This document shows positions 13,251-26,284 of a stretch of DNA of 64,000 nucleotides, piece by piece; position 1 is the stretch's first letter, and every line of letters starts with the position of its first letter. Below the pieces are notes generated by a model that saw only the letters and a list, made by a program, of their open reading frames with translations, did not search any database and was not told where the DNA came from. The position numbers were made by a program, and so were the translations under genes. Source of the stretch: Metallyticus violacea (Eukaryota > Arthropoda > Insecta > Mantodea > Metallyticidae); the NCBI GenBank assembly GCA_030762175.1, contig CM060831.1:31199001-31263000 (forward strand), read 5' to 3'.

Positions 13251-13522
13251 CCACCGTCGTGATCTAGTGATAGCATTCGTACTTCCCACGTGAGATTCCC
13301 ATTTGCATCAGTTTCCTGGATTTTTCAGGGGTTTTTCTTCTGTCTTAAGGCGAATGCCTGGGAAACATGCTACAAAGTACCCTCATTGGACCAAAATATC
13401 ATCTATCATCCCTCCGGCAGCTATCCTTGGAATTAGTAGCCTCATCTTTCAGTCATTCCAACCTCGTAAGTCGGCTATACTCTTGCCCGACTGGGAGAGC
13501 ATCCCAAAAATCCCATATAAAC
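13251..13522 (+). repeat. SINE-C, tRNA-derived element
   Basis: The head GTCGTGATCTAGTGATAGCA resembles a tRNA A-box region, followed by a degraded box B and a body with GTTTCCTGGATTTTTCAGGG and a GGGAAACATGCTAC block. Only one copy is visible in the window, so the ends are approximate. Confidence 0.6.
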
Positions 13523-16329
13523 AATGATGGCATTGAAAAGAAAACTGGTAAAAATTTAATATTGTGTAAAAAGATAGCAAAATAGAACAGGTATTCGTGG
13601 TTAATTTTAATTACACCATATTTAACTATATGTTAGATCTTTAAGCAAGGAAACAAATAAAAAATAAAATTTTACCATTAAACATATATAATAAAAATAA
13701 TATTGAAACATTTCGCTAAGACTATATTTTAACGGGGGAAAATGACACTACTGAAGTCAGAAGACGTATGATGTGTCCAAGCGCCAATCCGATAACGCAC
13801 GAAAAGGTAAGTCGCATTATTTTTAAACTGAATAGAGCACGTGTCTTCTAAAATGTAATAAAGAACAGTAAAAAAATTAATAGGGATCCGGAAAAACATT
13901 TAACGGAGTAAAAATTAGCAACGTTTTTGAATTGCCACAAGACTAAAGAACCAATCTAACCACTACGAGCTCTGCGGATTGAGTTTTTGAATAAGCTGCT
14001 TTATTCTCCAAAACTGGGCAGCATTTGTGGACAAAACTTTTTTTTTTTTTCCTCCCAGAAACTATGGCACAACGAATTTGCTTCAAGAGTCTCGTTCCCC
14101 TGTACATAGCGTTTCCAATTAAATATCTAAATGAAGCGTAAAGTGGAAAACGTGCATCATAATTTCAGCCGTTAATTAAAGTGGGCTAGTTGTGCTTCTT
14201 GATGAGCGGATTATTTGCGGGAATGGTGCAGATTCCGTGTAAATTGTCAAACCTTTCCCTCGTCCTGCTAATAATTGCTCTGCTGGATTTCCTACAAGCC
14301 AGTTATAGGTAAAAAAGAATTACGCTATATTTGAACAGCTACATTAGTATTCAATATCACAACAAACGTATTTGTTTAATGTTTATTAAATAAGTACCTT
14401 CAATTTTCTTTCGCAAAGTGTCAACAAGGCGCTATCGCAGCTTTTGTTATAAATGTAAGTAATTTTAAGTAGCAAATTTACTTAAAAAAATCGAAGATGC
14501 AGAAGTTGAAACTATTTTAGTACAAAATTTAAAGCTTTATTTGTATTCTGTATGTATTACTCACACTGTCTTACCTAGCGTGCATTGTTGAAAGCTATGA
14601 ATGAGACCAGCAATGGGACGGTTACCTATTATTTATTTTTATTTGTCATTTGCCGCAAGTGAAGATATAATGGGTGGCCGCAAATGCCCGACCTCTGCCA
14701 TACTCGTCTTGTTTCCATGCTTGAAAGTCGGCCGGGGAGCCGGAGAGGAGGTCAGTAGAGTTTAAATCTAAGTACATATGTCTTCCATTACTCAGAGAGA
14801 ACTGCAGAGGGCAATGGTTAATTTCAGAAGTTGAAACCAAAAATATATGGAAAAATGAAATGAGGAATACTGATTGTAAAGTTTACCTTTTAAGAGTTTA
14901 AAGGTTAGGGTGGTACCATTTTCTACTCTTTCTTGCCTAGTGATGCCTATAAAACATTTTTTCAATTTAACATTACACTAAAACAAACTCCAAAGTTAAC
15001 ATATGAATACGGATTATAGCATTCTTTTTAACATAAAAATGCTTAAGCACAATTAATACTTAATTCTGGACGTGTTAGATAAAACTGGAGAACTGAGCGA
15101 AGTTCTTTTAACAAACTCACTTCACTTCTTGTTGAGAAACAAGGCGGTTCGTGAGTGCATGTTTCCAGACGGCCACAGCAAAGAATGTTTACACATGGTC
15201 GCATTAACACCTCGATGTTTCTTCTAGAAACCTAAAGTTTGCGGTATAATTAGAACCCTGTTTCTTTGTAGCACATCGAGTGTAGAGTTCTTCAGTCTCT
15301 GATGCCGACCATTAAATTTATATGCACCGATCGTCAGGTTAAAGAACCGGATTTCTTGTAAACGTAAAGCAGGTTGTGCAAACGAAAATGTTGAAGTGTT
15401 TAGGAAATTTGTTTCCTTTATCTGTGATTGCTGTAGACTCGGGTTCGAGAATGACGTCGTAAGCTAAATTATAGTTGTAATGGTAATAGAAGAAGAAACA
15501 TGCTATGCTATTTTCAGTCTTAATTTATGTTGACTGTAAACAAACAGATGTATTTCTACGCACGCGCACTGATCTGAGTGCAGAAATGATGGCACCCGTA
15601 ACTGGCTTGTGTTGAAACTGTTCAGTGCAACGAGTATGCATTTCTATATTAAATCAACCATCTTTCATTAAAGAAAAAGTCTGCGTTCTTACGTATAAGA
15701 ACAAGAAATTTCTAATATTGGAAAACCTGAGTTCAATGAGAAGATGAAGTTGTCTGGATACCGTTTCTTTTTTCAGAGATTTTTTCCTTACATTATAGGT
15801 GGATGCCAGATAGCTTGAAGGTGCCAAGTCTTCAATCTCATCTACGCCATAATTAATTAATTGATTAATTTATTCATTCGTTCCTACAGATTACAGATAT
15901 ACACCTACAAAATACCTGCAATATTCGTGATCACAATCTACAGATGTCGGGATAAGATTAATGCAGTCAACGTGACAATAAATAAAAAGTATTAAAAAAA
16001 CAAGAAAATTATTTGAAGTAACCTGATTCCAAACCTTAGCCTAACCCACAGCTGCATGAAAACAACCACATTTAATATAAATAAAAACATTACTTAAATA
16101 AATGTAATCTGTGTAAGAACGAGAGAACATTGATTATTAAAATGACTAAATCTCTAGAAATTAAAGCGGTGCTTTTGTGAAAATCTTAAAGAAATATAAT
16201 TTTTTTCCCCCCACACAGTGCGTTAAGTTGCAATTCGTTCAATTGAATTTCAGAAACCAAGTTGTTTCTTCCGCGCACTACATTCAAATCCAATTAGGAA
16301 AGAGCTCATCCTATAGAACTAACATCTAT
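13523..16329. other. No gene recognised
   Basis: Mostly AT-rich. A slightly GC-richer block at 14646-14840 has an open frame on the minus strand (64 codons) with no recognisable domain. Confidence 0.35.
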
Positions 16330-16400
16330 GATTCACCCCACCGGCATTGAACCCTGTGCTGCTAAGCAGGAAGCAATATATTCGACCCCGTGAGCTAAAC
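16330..16400 (-). repeat. tRNA-like fragment
   Basis: Minus-strand sequence begins GTTTAGCTCACGGGGTCGAA and ends with a box-B-like AGGGTTCAATGCC, the layout of a tRNA or SINE head about 70 nt long. The D-arm sequence is degenerate. It is probably a SINE head fragment and not a working tRNA gene. Confidence 0.45.
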
Positions 16401-16423
16401 TTATGTAGATAAAGGTAGGTTTA

Positions 16424-16683
16424 CTTATTTCATTTAAGGACACTTTAACATCTCAGGTCATTAGCGTCCCATTGAATTCAGGGTATGAAACGGCCGATAT
16501 ATTTTGCTCAGAGGCCTCTTCTTTTAGGCTTGAGATTCTATTTAAGTACCGTGAATCTGCAACACGGGGGCTTCCCTTCCGAAGTAAGCCATAATTAAAA
16601 ATCCATCGACCTAGGTTGGGTTTGAACGCGCGACTTTGGGTCTAAGAGGCAAGAATAGTTACCACTAGACCACCAAGTCTGAC
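16424..16683 (-). repeat. SINE-A, old diverged copy
   Basis: The minus strand carries the family order: degraded head (TTGGTGGTCTAGTGGTAACT), box B region with CGCGCG and GTTCAAACCC-like sequence, the GCCTAAAAGAAGAGGCC block and the 3' TGACCTGAGATGTTAAAGTG. Several small deletions in the middle mark it as older than the 12606, 27745 and 62452 copies. Confidence 0.85.
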
Positions 16684-17404
16684 AGGTTAAGAGGTAATAT
16701 ACCATTATTTGTCACGTTGCATGTCCTGATAGAATTTTTTGTAGGGGTGTTAATATAATGAATAGGTGAGGATAGAAGCGACATGAGGTACCTCTCAGGT
16801 ATATTTTTGTATCGAAACTGGAAAACTACGTTAACTTGTACTTATTGGACATTGGATCCAAGACAGAAATGGGTAAAGTGTTTTTGTTAGAGGACCAGCA
16901 TGGTGCATCATATCGGGTTTTCCCCTTTATCTGACACAGTTGAAGAAAATGGCAGCACTATCACAATTTCACATAACAATGAAGATGGAGTTTAATTAAA
17001 CTGTGGTCTCAGCGATTACGTTCATTTACAAAACAATGGTTTGTTTTGAAACGCTCTGTTTGTCTAATTTCCCACCGCATTGTCCCATACCCTACATAGA
17101 ATCCCCCTCATCTGTTTTTTCCTGCATTTTCATGTGGCAAAAGCACAACGCTCATTGACAAATCCTTAACAAATGAACTTATTAAAACAATTTTAAATAA
17201 CTTTTCGGAAATACACATCAACAAAATTATATTATATTAGCATATGCGAGAGGTGTGCGGTTAACCAATGCCTACAGAATGTTACTTAGCATGTGAAAAA
17301 TTCTTGGGTTAACAGAGGACTTAAAAACAGGCAAAAAAAAGTTAATATAATATTATGGTCAATTTCGCTTAGTTTTTAGTCAGTCGTTTTTTATTTTCTG
17401 CTCA

Positions 17405-17758
17405 GGTGAGGTCCATAAATTTTCCTCCGTGGTAAGTGATGGAATAAAAATATTGGTATCATTTGTCAAAGTAATCTTCCTTTATTTCAAAGCATTTCTT
17501 ACATCTCTGAATTAGTATGTAAACAGTGAAATATAAAAAGAAAGCTTCTTCATACACACAGTCAAGGCGTTGTTTAACATCAATGGGTGAAAGCTCGTCA
17601 CTAATACAAAATTTAATCACTGCTTTGTAATCACTTTTGAACGTCGCGCAACATGTCTGACTTAGAAGAGCAAATGAATGACGTGGCCAGAAAGGAAATG
17701 CAGTGTTTACACTCCTGTTTTATGTCACCAGGCCGGAAACTTATGGACCGTACCTCAT
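17405..17758 (-). mobile_element. Internally deleted mariner-like element with both ends
   Basis: The ends are related inverted repeats: left TGAGGTCCATAAATTTTCC (about 17408) and, on the other strand from 17757, TGAGGTACGGTCCATAAGTTTCC-like sequence. Between them the minus strand encodes the C-terminus of a mariner-family transposase: FKSDYKAVIKFCI, then SPIDVKQRLDCVYEEAFF, then RCKKCFEIKEDYF, with the characteristic 'RCKKC.E..G/EDYF' ending. The HTH and the catalytic DD(34)D part are missing, which leaves about 350 bp. It is therefore a non-autonomous remnant and its coding part ends next to the left terminal repeat, as in intact mariners. Confidence 0.75.
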
Positions 17759-20700
17759 AGTTTTACAAGCAGGGGCTTAAATGATTCTAATACACTCTTG
17801 CATTCTGTTTGTCTTACTCTCCTAGCTAAACTCTAGCGAAGACGTGCCATGCTGTCAATAGGATACGCAGAGGTCTTTACATGAACTCACGTGTAGAAAC
17901 CTAACGAAATGAAATTAGAAGAACGGACAGCCCAGGACGTCGGTACCCCTCGAGCTGTTCATTTATTTGGAGATCGCTTTAGATGTCTTCCAAATAATCC
18001 GTTATGATAGTACTCTAAATGTTACGGGTAAAATAATAGTATCGATTAATGTGTTGCCAACTACTCCAGCCATGCATTAATGCTAAATTGTTGCTGGTGT
18101 GTTTTTTCCAAAACTGCATGGAAATTATCGTCAGCCCACACATAAATACTGTGAAAGTTCTGTACTCCATTCTACAACTGAGATAAATGACAGTTGGCTT
18201 TGACTACAAACCACAACACAGCACCAAACTGTAAATTATAAAATACAGTGTCGTATTTATCAATATACCACAAAGATGAAATAAAAAATTTAAGCGAAAT
18301 TTCCTATATGTTTATATTAACTTTTTGTGGTTGTTTTTAGATCCTCTGTTGACTCTAGAGGTTTCCTACATGCTGCATTACATACATGTGGTTTAGAAAG
18401 TATGCAAAGATTAAAAAAGGTGTACGCTGAATGAAAAAGAAAATTACTTTTAATAAAAGAAATGTTGAGATGTTAATTCAAATATGTGAGACGTGTATTG
18501 CAATAAGAGGTAACTATATTGAAAAGTGAAATATAGTTGTTTGTCTTTATCATACCTAGAAAATGGTTAAGCAGGAAACTTAGATCCTACCCTCATAAGT
18601 ATATCGAAATTTAATTTTCTGGACTGCTGTATATCGTACCTGGAGGAGATGGAATTTAAAATACAAACAATAGATCTTTGATACCTACCATTAGAAGAAA
18701 TTTAAAGAAAATTAGAATTGAAACATAGATCAAATTATTTAAAGTAATGGCTAATAGAATTGTCACTTCATAAATAATAAGCAGAATTCTCGCACAAAAA
18801 TTCGATTTTTAAGAACAGTGAAAGGAGTGACACGTTAAGGAAAGATAAAAATGAATTGCAAGTGGAGAGCCTGAACGTATAACAATAACATACCTGGAGA
18901 AAATGCATGGATCACTTAAAGTGTGTACTTCAAATAGGATGCATGTCTCATTTTGGAATATTAACATAAAGGTAGAAGAACTATTAACAAGCAATGAAAT
19001 GATTGACTAAACAATTTAAGGGGCTGTAACACGGTTATTTCTAACGCTATAAGTAGATGATCATGATGAAAAAAAAAACTCTCCCCTAAATATTATTTTT
19101 ATGCGATCACGTGTTTTTTACCTTTGCTAGCTACTATGGGATTGGTGTAGTTTCGCCTAGCACGGCTCATGTTTTATTCACAATACCGATCAAGTTTTAG
19201 TTTCAGAAGGAAAGAAGATTTATTTCTTCCCGGAAAGTTTCCGAGTCATTGGCAGTAATAAAGTGTTTTAATGAAATACATTCTTTACCGAGAGAATGTC
19301 GCACAAATCATATTTGAAAAGGGTCACGGCTTCCAGACACGCAACAGATTCTGAAGAGATGAAGGAAAGGCTTTGTCATTTTAGTTCCTTATTCTTAACA
19401 CAGTCGATATTGAAGACGTGCTCAGAAAATAATTTAGAGGCGACATATGCCTTTTGGGGGCGCTCAAGAAATAATAATGCAGTAGAACACACTGAAGTTT
19501 CTTTATGTTAATAATAATGCCTTCACCATGTTCTGTGTTTTATTGCTGTCGTTTTAATTACTTTATAAACCTTTCAGTCTTTCAATAGGCTATCACTGCA
19601 TGTCATTGGCGTTCTTGTCAGTAGTTGCCGAAGATGAATATCTCTAATTTGTATTTTACTGTAAAGACTTAAATTAAATATTATTCTGAAAACAAAACAT
19701 AATGTAAAACTTCTATTGTCATGGTAAAAAAATATATTATGCCAAAATTATTCATCAAAATCATCATTATGTCTTCAATATCTCAGCATATTCAATACAT
19801 AAATCCACCATTTAATATATATATATATATTAAACGCAAAGCAAGAACGATATAAATAACATCGAAGGCTGCATAATAATTATATAAATACGTGGAGGAT
19901 TTGAATAAATTAAATGCCTATTCCTGGAGGTACTGGCCTCTTTCGCACTATGCATTTAAAATATTTATAAAGCATATTCGAATCATTTATATGAATGGAA
20001 TTTTGGTAAAACACCAAAGCCCCTAGTAATGCTGGAGGGTGTAAAATATATAATATCCTGGAATAGCACCAGTCGGGACTTGCAAATGTACTTAGTTTCA
20101 TTCCTTTTGTTGTAAGAAGCGCAAACATTGACCCCCCCCCCCCCCCGCCAACAGGAATTTTCTCCTACTTTGTTATCATTTACAATTTTCCTAAACACAT
20201 GGATAGATATGTCACCCGAAAGTCTTGTCTCAAAGGAATTATAGCTTCATCTATAGAAAGTTTCTCATTTGCCTTATAAATGTTTGAAACGTTTTAAAGG
20301 CTGAATTTTTGGAAAACCTATTTGAAATGCATTATAATTGAAATATAAATACCTCCAAATTTGTTTCACTCGTTGCGCCTCATAATATTTGTGAAAATGG
20401 GAGTGTCTAAAAGTGAATTTGTAGCGAGCAGTATTTTAATTTAACCCCATTAGAATAATGATTGCAAAAATACATTTTCCTATTGATACCTGAGCATTTA
20501 AACTCCTTATAACTCTTATGATACTTTTCTTGATTTTGAAAATGATCAGTTTCCTCATAGATATTACCTGCTGTTATTTCCGACTTTTTTGTCGTGTCAA
20601 AGGAAAATTGTTTTATTTTTTTGGTTTTCTAAATGACTGATCTCTTTTGATCTATATTGTTGCCTGCGCATCATTGTTATTGTCATTGTCGCTGTAGCTA

Positions 20701-21254
20701 GGTAATGGATGCACAGTTTTGTTTTCTCTAGCTACAAAATCATCATCACTCCCTATCTGTATTGTATCTTCAATGACAAAATTTTTCCCTCTGTAATCAC
20801 GTTCTGCTTTTACCATGGTGATTTTTTGGCTGCTTACTAAAATACTTGGCTATGAAGAAAAACTAAAGATTCGTTTTCTTTATTATTTTACCTAGTCATG
20901 ACTAAGCGCCAAGTTATGTTTACAAGACTTGAACAAACATTCCTTTACAAGCCTACGCAAACGATATACTTAGTATGATCATTTCTCTTGATTATAATCT
21001 ACAATAGGGCGTTACGAACTAAGTTGTAGAACAATGACAAACACAGGCATTCCGGTTGATATCATCTATTAATAGTCTTTACTTTAGGGCTAACATTACT
21101 ATTGACAAAGGAGGAATAGGCGGTAGAAATACAATTTGGACAAACCAAGGGGTTACACAAGCATGCTCCTTACCTCCTGACGGCATTCAACAATGGCAAG
21201 ATTAACTATCGATTTTATAGTAGGAAATGTCATTTAAAACAAGATTTTATTTGC
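17759..21254. other. No gene recognised; poly(C) tract
   Basis: AT-rich stretch with a (TA)n run near 19817-19831 and a poly(C) run near 20132-20147. Open stretches at 19296-19511 and 19910-20198 show no family signal. Confidence 0.4.
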
Positions 21255-21425
21255 AGACGATCTGTTTCGCGAAGCTCCTGATCTAGTAAAACTAGTCACC
21301 ATTCTAGTATTCTTCGTTTATTTTACATGCATGTGTTTATAGAACTTACGAGCTTAAACTACTAGTTACTAGTATAGCAAATTATAATCAGCTAGTTTTA
21401 TCAGTGTTCTATTTCGAGAAACACT
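21255..21425. mobile_element. Possible foldback MITE
   Basis: The left arm has GTTTCGCGAA followed by CTGATCTAGTAAAACTAG. The right arm, read on the other strand, has GTTTCTCGAAAT followed by CTGATAAAACTAG. The arms are imperfect. No target-site duplication was established. Confidence 0.35.
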
Positions 21426-21719
21426 TTGTCTTGTAATGCCGCGTGTTGTTAACTAATGGAATTCTACCCCTGAATCTGGAATATGAATTTACACACTAGT
21501 GTACATATTTTAGGTTAGGCATTGTTTCTATCAATTAAGCTCGACTCATTTTACTTACAAAGCTTATTAAGGATTATTTATGCAACATGTGGTCTCAAAT
21601 CCTCCAGCCATTCCCTTACTTCTTGAATTATCTATTTTTATGAAAAAATACCATAGAAACTTGAGCTAATTATACCATTATTATAGATAGTAATATGAAT
21701 GGCGAATGTGAATGTAAAA

Positions 21720-21945
21720 TAAAAGCACTTGCCATTGTAGCTTTCTTGATGTTTGACCATAATATGTTCCTCACACATGCGTAATCTTTCTCCGATGTAT
21801 TTAACCCCAAAGATTTGCGTTATTATTTCCCACATTTCGGCTTTGTCTTTCTTTGTAATTTTGTCGGAGAATTGCACAAATAGTACTTCTTTATGCTCGT
21901 TAATTAAATGCAGCAATGTTACTTTGTTTTGAATACTAGAGATTC
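21720..21945 (-). pseudogene. Myb/SANT-like DNA-binding domain relic
   Basis: The minus strand translates to LLHLINEHKEVLFVQFSD followed by KITKKDKAEMWEIITQI, then IGERLRMCEEHIMVKH. This is the layout of the Myb/SANT-like (zeste-type) domains common in insect repeat-associated proteins: a 'LL.L...K..LF..FS...TK.DK...W..I' block. The expected third-helix Trp region is not clear, there is no start codon upstream and the frame continues into AT-rich DNA. I read it as a decayed copy, perhaps from a Harbinger-type element. An unspliced exon of a host gene cannot be excluded. Confidence 0.5.
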
Positions 21946-22125
21946 TTTTGTATGTGGTAAAATTTCTTGGCTTGTATATAATTTAAAATACATGCCGCGT
22001 AAACAAAATCGCACCAACAAACAGTTCACGAATAATAAATATCCCCAAAACAGCTTTCTCCACGCTTGGATACAGTTGCTACGCTGGTAATTTTGACAAA
22101 TGACTAATGACAACATTTTACATGG

Positions 22126-22235
22126 TGAAATTGTTCGTGAAACAGGTTTTATTAAAACTGGTGGAATTACAGCTATTATCTAATAACTAGTGAACTAATA
22201 AACCAGTTGTTTCGTGAAATAGGACCCAGGTTTTG
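22126..22235. mobile_element. Possible foldback MITE
   Basis: GTTCGTGAAACAGG and TTTTATTAAAACTGG on the left are answered on the other strand at the right by CCTATTTCACGAAACAACTGG and TTTATTAG. The TTTCGTGAAA core occurs at both ends. Short, imperfect and without a proven duplication. Confidence 0.35.
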
Positions 22236-22399
22236 TTTGGGAAGACCAAAGACCAATTACAAATGAGTCAGCAAACTAAATGAAACTGTTTCCCAAGGTC
22301 GATATCCATTCTTTTTACATGAAAAACCGCCTATCTATATAAAAACATTTGAATAAAGTATAAATATATATTCGGGACTACACATACACTTACCGTCTA

Positions 22400-22960
22400 A
22401 TTGGAAAAACACAACTTGAGTATTTTTTATCCTTTTATTCCAGGCTTCTAGAATTTTTTCAGTCCGCGTTCTTTTCGGTCTGCCTCTTTTTCTTCTTCTC
22501 CTCCTCCTCGGCAATTTCCAAGCATATATAATATTGGCATATTCCTTCTTCCCTCTTCATCAAATTTCCAAAATCATTTCTCTAATCTATCTACCGCATT
22601 TGCTTCTTCATTCATTATCCTTCTGATTTTTTTAATTTCTCTCTGCATGCTGCCTCTATATTCCGTTGGTTAATTTCCCTAAGTCTCATTTGTACCTTTC
22701 TCCAAACATAATTATGATTTCTTGCTCCTTTCTTCCATCTCACTGCTCTCTAAACTTTTTTTAATGTTTACTGCCTAGTATCTTTGGTTCCAATTACTAA
22801 TCTGATGTCCGTAACATACATATTTGTGCGATTCCCTTTTATTATGTGTAGCCAGTAATTATTCTAATTATACAATGAATCGTGTCTTTATAGCGCCCAA
22901 ATTCCCGTAAAACCCTATAGTTGGCTATATTCTTCCCTGCTCACTTTGGAAGCTCATTCT
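22400..22960 (-). pseudogene. LINE ORF2 C-terminal relic
   Basis: Near its end the minus strand reads YANIIYAWKLPRRRRRRKRG followed by RPKRTRTEKILEAWNKR, the typical tail of an insect non-LTR retrotransposon ORF2 ('GRIPK....P.GRRKRGRPK.TW'). Upstream, short pieces in different frames (EEANAVDRLEK, QREIKKIRRIMNE) continue the same protein with stops and frameshifts. Only the part after the reverse-transcriptase domain is present. This is a dead fragment. The clade (RTE, CR1 or Jockey-like) cannot be settled from the tail alone. Confidence 0.7.
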
Positions 22961-24439
22961 GAATTTTGTTCAGTCAGTTATTCAAAACATTATAATATTC
23001 TGGAATCACCGTATAATTTTACGGAATATACAACCTAAATTATGCCTTAAAGTTTGGCCTGAATACTGAGAACGTAATACAGATACGTCATATGATTATA
23101 TTTTCTTTTAAAACTATTATCTCTGTTTCACTAACTGCCATTACATGAACCGACTCTAAAATTAGCAGTTCTAAATCACTAACAGCTGAAAGAACATGTG
23201 GGGAAGAAAACGAACATACATTAATAACCGCGTATCGATTGAATATCAGTTTTGTAGTTTAATAGGTTTAATAATGTAAACATTATAGAAAATGAAAGGA
23301 AAGTAATGTACCTAAAGTTTAATTTTGTTCATGCCTAAAACTCCTTAATCAATGTTATATGCGTGTCATGAAAGTATACGAAGGTATAACTTGAAAAAAA
23401 TATTCGGCAATTCTGGGACCCCAATATATCTTAAATAATATAGTTGAAAGGCTGCAACCTCGTTTTAATTCTTTACAGCTTGCTGTTAATTGTAAAAAGT
23501 ATTTTCCTGTGTTTTATAACCTTAACGTTTCTCTTATAATTGTAATGTTTTATGTGTATTATTATTAAATTTAATTTACTTGCAATCTTTTCCGTGCTTC
23601 ATGCCTTATACAACCCATACAAATCCGTTGTGAAGTGCTCTGTAAGTATTTATTCTTTTTATTCGTTGCTGAAAATGTTTGCAAGGTGTTTGGAAATTAA
23701 ATTTTTCATCAAGATGAAGAGCAAAAGTTTTTCTTCGGGACAAAATGCCACAAAAGGAATCAATGAGAATAATGCTTGAACTTCCCTAGAAGTTTGTTCG
23801 TCTTCTCTTCCTTAAGCAGGAAATGGCACAAAAAAAGTACCTCCGGGGCAAATGGAGAGATTTTTATTTATTCAGATATTCTTTGTATTTCGTGTGCAAA
23901 TAATGACTTCTTTGATTTTTTTACTTCTTTTTCTCAAGGCGCTTTTCAAAACTATTCTTAAAGAATAACTGAACGGGAAACTTTTATTCACCGTCTCACG
24001 CCAGATATTTAGTAGCAAAAAATATTTTTAATTGCTACGTTTTAATTGTGCCAATAAGTATAAGTATTGCTTTTAACAATGACATTCACGTCAGTTGTTT
24101 CGCTTCACTTGTCATAGTAGCATTTAATTTGAGATTGAACAGTTTAAACGCATTAAAAGTTCTTTATGTTTTTCGCATTCTTAACAGATGTGACTTGCTT
24201 AGCTTTCATATCATGCTTATTATAGCTTCTTAATTAAAATAAAAAATGAAACAAAATAACCCTGCAGACTATTAAAGGGAATTTACAAAAACGTCTGGTC
24301 CAAAGTTTATAGTTTTCTTAAAAACATTTTCTGAAAGGTTTGAGAGTTTAAGAGGATAATTACTACACGTGTAATTTTGGTTTTTCTGGCTTTCAAAAAT
24401 AATTAATAAATAATACATTTCTCACCAATTTTTTCACGT
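22961..24439. other. No gene recognised
   Basis: AT-rich. Open stretches at 23552-23779 and 23776-23961 are low in informative residues. Confidence 0.4.
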
Positions 24440-25215
24440 TAAACTATTATTTAGCCTCAGCAGAGTGACATTTCTGTATCACCTTTGTTGGGGTACCAGT
24501 GAACCAGAGGGAATGGAGAAATATGTAGGAAAGAGGCCGCATGTTTCAGCAAATAGACCTAATGGGAGAGGGCGGTGGGTAGGAAGTGGGGCACATATTG
24601 TCAGAAGACTGACAGAAAACACATTAGCAGGCAGACATATGAAAATCTGGTATAATAAAAGTAAATATCATATAAAAGTAGGATTGTACACTACCAAATG
24701 TACAAAAAAAAAATACCGAAGAAAATGCAGAGACTGTACTTAAGGCTTACAGAAGTGAGGAAATCGAAGAAAACGACTTTCTTGTGTCCAACTAAGAAAA
24801 AAGTATAAAGACGCAGCGGAAATGACAAAATAAAATGGCGACGAAATAAGAACTGCTGATTGGAGAGGTAGGAATCGGGTTAGGAAAATGACAGTATGCA
24901 AAGAAAGCAAATAAACGTTGAACCGGGAAGGTAGCTGTTGTCTTTTAGCAGTGGAAGAGATCGCAATTTGTCTCAGAAAAGAGCGCTATTTTCCCCAGAA
25001 CCAATACTAAACAGAGAAATGACGGATGGCGATATAATCCTGGCGATTAAAGACTTAAAAATGAGATAGAGCCCGAAATCGGAGGAATTTCTTTAGCAAT
25101 AGATGTCTTGCGAAGGGCATTTAATAAATTATTTAATGGAGAAAGATACCCAGAAGCCTGGTCATTGACAATGATAGAGCCAATATTCAAAGCTAGTGAG
25201 GGTTTTACGATACAC
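24440..25215 (+). pseudogene. LINE relic: endonuclease end to start of reverse transcriptase
   Basis: At 25010-25060 one frame reads NREMTDGDIILAIKDLK; after a one-base shift the next frame reads NEIEPEIGGISLAIDVLRRA and then FNKLFNGERYPEAWSLTMIE and PIFKASEGF up to 25208. This is the entry to the non-LTR reverse-transcriptase domain ('A...LKNGKAPG.DGI....L......P..W....I.PIFK.G'). The preceding 500 bp, including the 92-codon open stretch at 24465-24743, is basic and in the right place for the linker after the endonuclease, but I could not place motifs in it. Frameshifts, and the loss of the expected KAPG, mark it as dead. It is cut off at about 25215. Confidence 0.7.
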
Positions 25216-26284
25216 ACTTGGTTATCTCTACTTCTTATTAATTTTTTAAAATTAAACATTGAATTTTACAAAAAATAATTTACATGCAAATTGTATATAC
25301 TAAAATGGCATAAGCAAATTTAGCGCAGATAGTTACAGAATTTATTTAATAGCTCACTAACACTTTTATAATTGCACAATTCCAGTTACACAAAACGACA
25401 ATAATTATTTTTTTTTAAAGATGATTTCAAATTCAGCAAAATTATTAAGTTGGCATGCATCTTTGAAATTCGCTTAAAATATTTTTGAAACAATAAAAAA
25501 ATGTTTTACACAATTTTAAAGATTGGCGTAACATTCTAAGTTTCGTTCGACTTTTTTCACTTTCTGACCGCGTTTGTTACAATTGTTTTAATCGATAATG
25601 AAACCACAACGATCTTATGGCGTCCAATAATCAAAACACCCTAAAGGGAAAATACTAAGGGCTTCACAAGGTCATGGCTTCTGGATGAGTAGTGGGCACA
25701 TAATGCGATGATAATCGTCGGCTTCTTCCTCCTCTTCTTCGGCCTTGCCACATTAAATTCCCTTCCTGAGTGAAAGCGGAAAACATCTATTTGGTCATTT
25801 ACTCTTTAGCAGATAAAACACCATTACGGACCCGAAAACTGTAGATAGATAATTACCAATGTTTCGATGCAGTCTTCCTTTTTGTCTTTATAAGCTTCTT
25901 CTTATGGCAATTGGAAAATGTGCCGCTTTTTCCGAAACATTGCTCTATTGAAATTAGTTTTACATGATTCTAAACTCTGAACGATCATCTCGCAGACTTG
26001 CTTCAGATCTAGAGAGTAAATTTGCTAACGGGGCAGCAAAACTTTCTTGGATTCTTTTGCTAGCGACTAAAGAAGATACTTCAGTGCTTCAGCCTTGCTC
26101 AAGGAATGCGCATTTGCACTGACGACCCCAATAGGGACACCTCCGGAAGGAAGGAATAAGATGAAAGCGACACCAACGGCCAGAATCCATGGTCAGTGAG
26201 ACGCGGGCGCAATCGGCGTTCCAAACTTCCTTTCCAGGTATACAAAAAATAACTCATGTTGACGCAACCTCGACCCCCTTAGAA
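25216..26284. other. No gene recognised; GC-richer second half
   Basis: 25216-25660 is AT-rich. From about 25670 the sequence becomes GC-richer and runs into the dispersed repeat that follows, so part of it may belong to that element. Confidence 0.35.
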
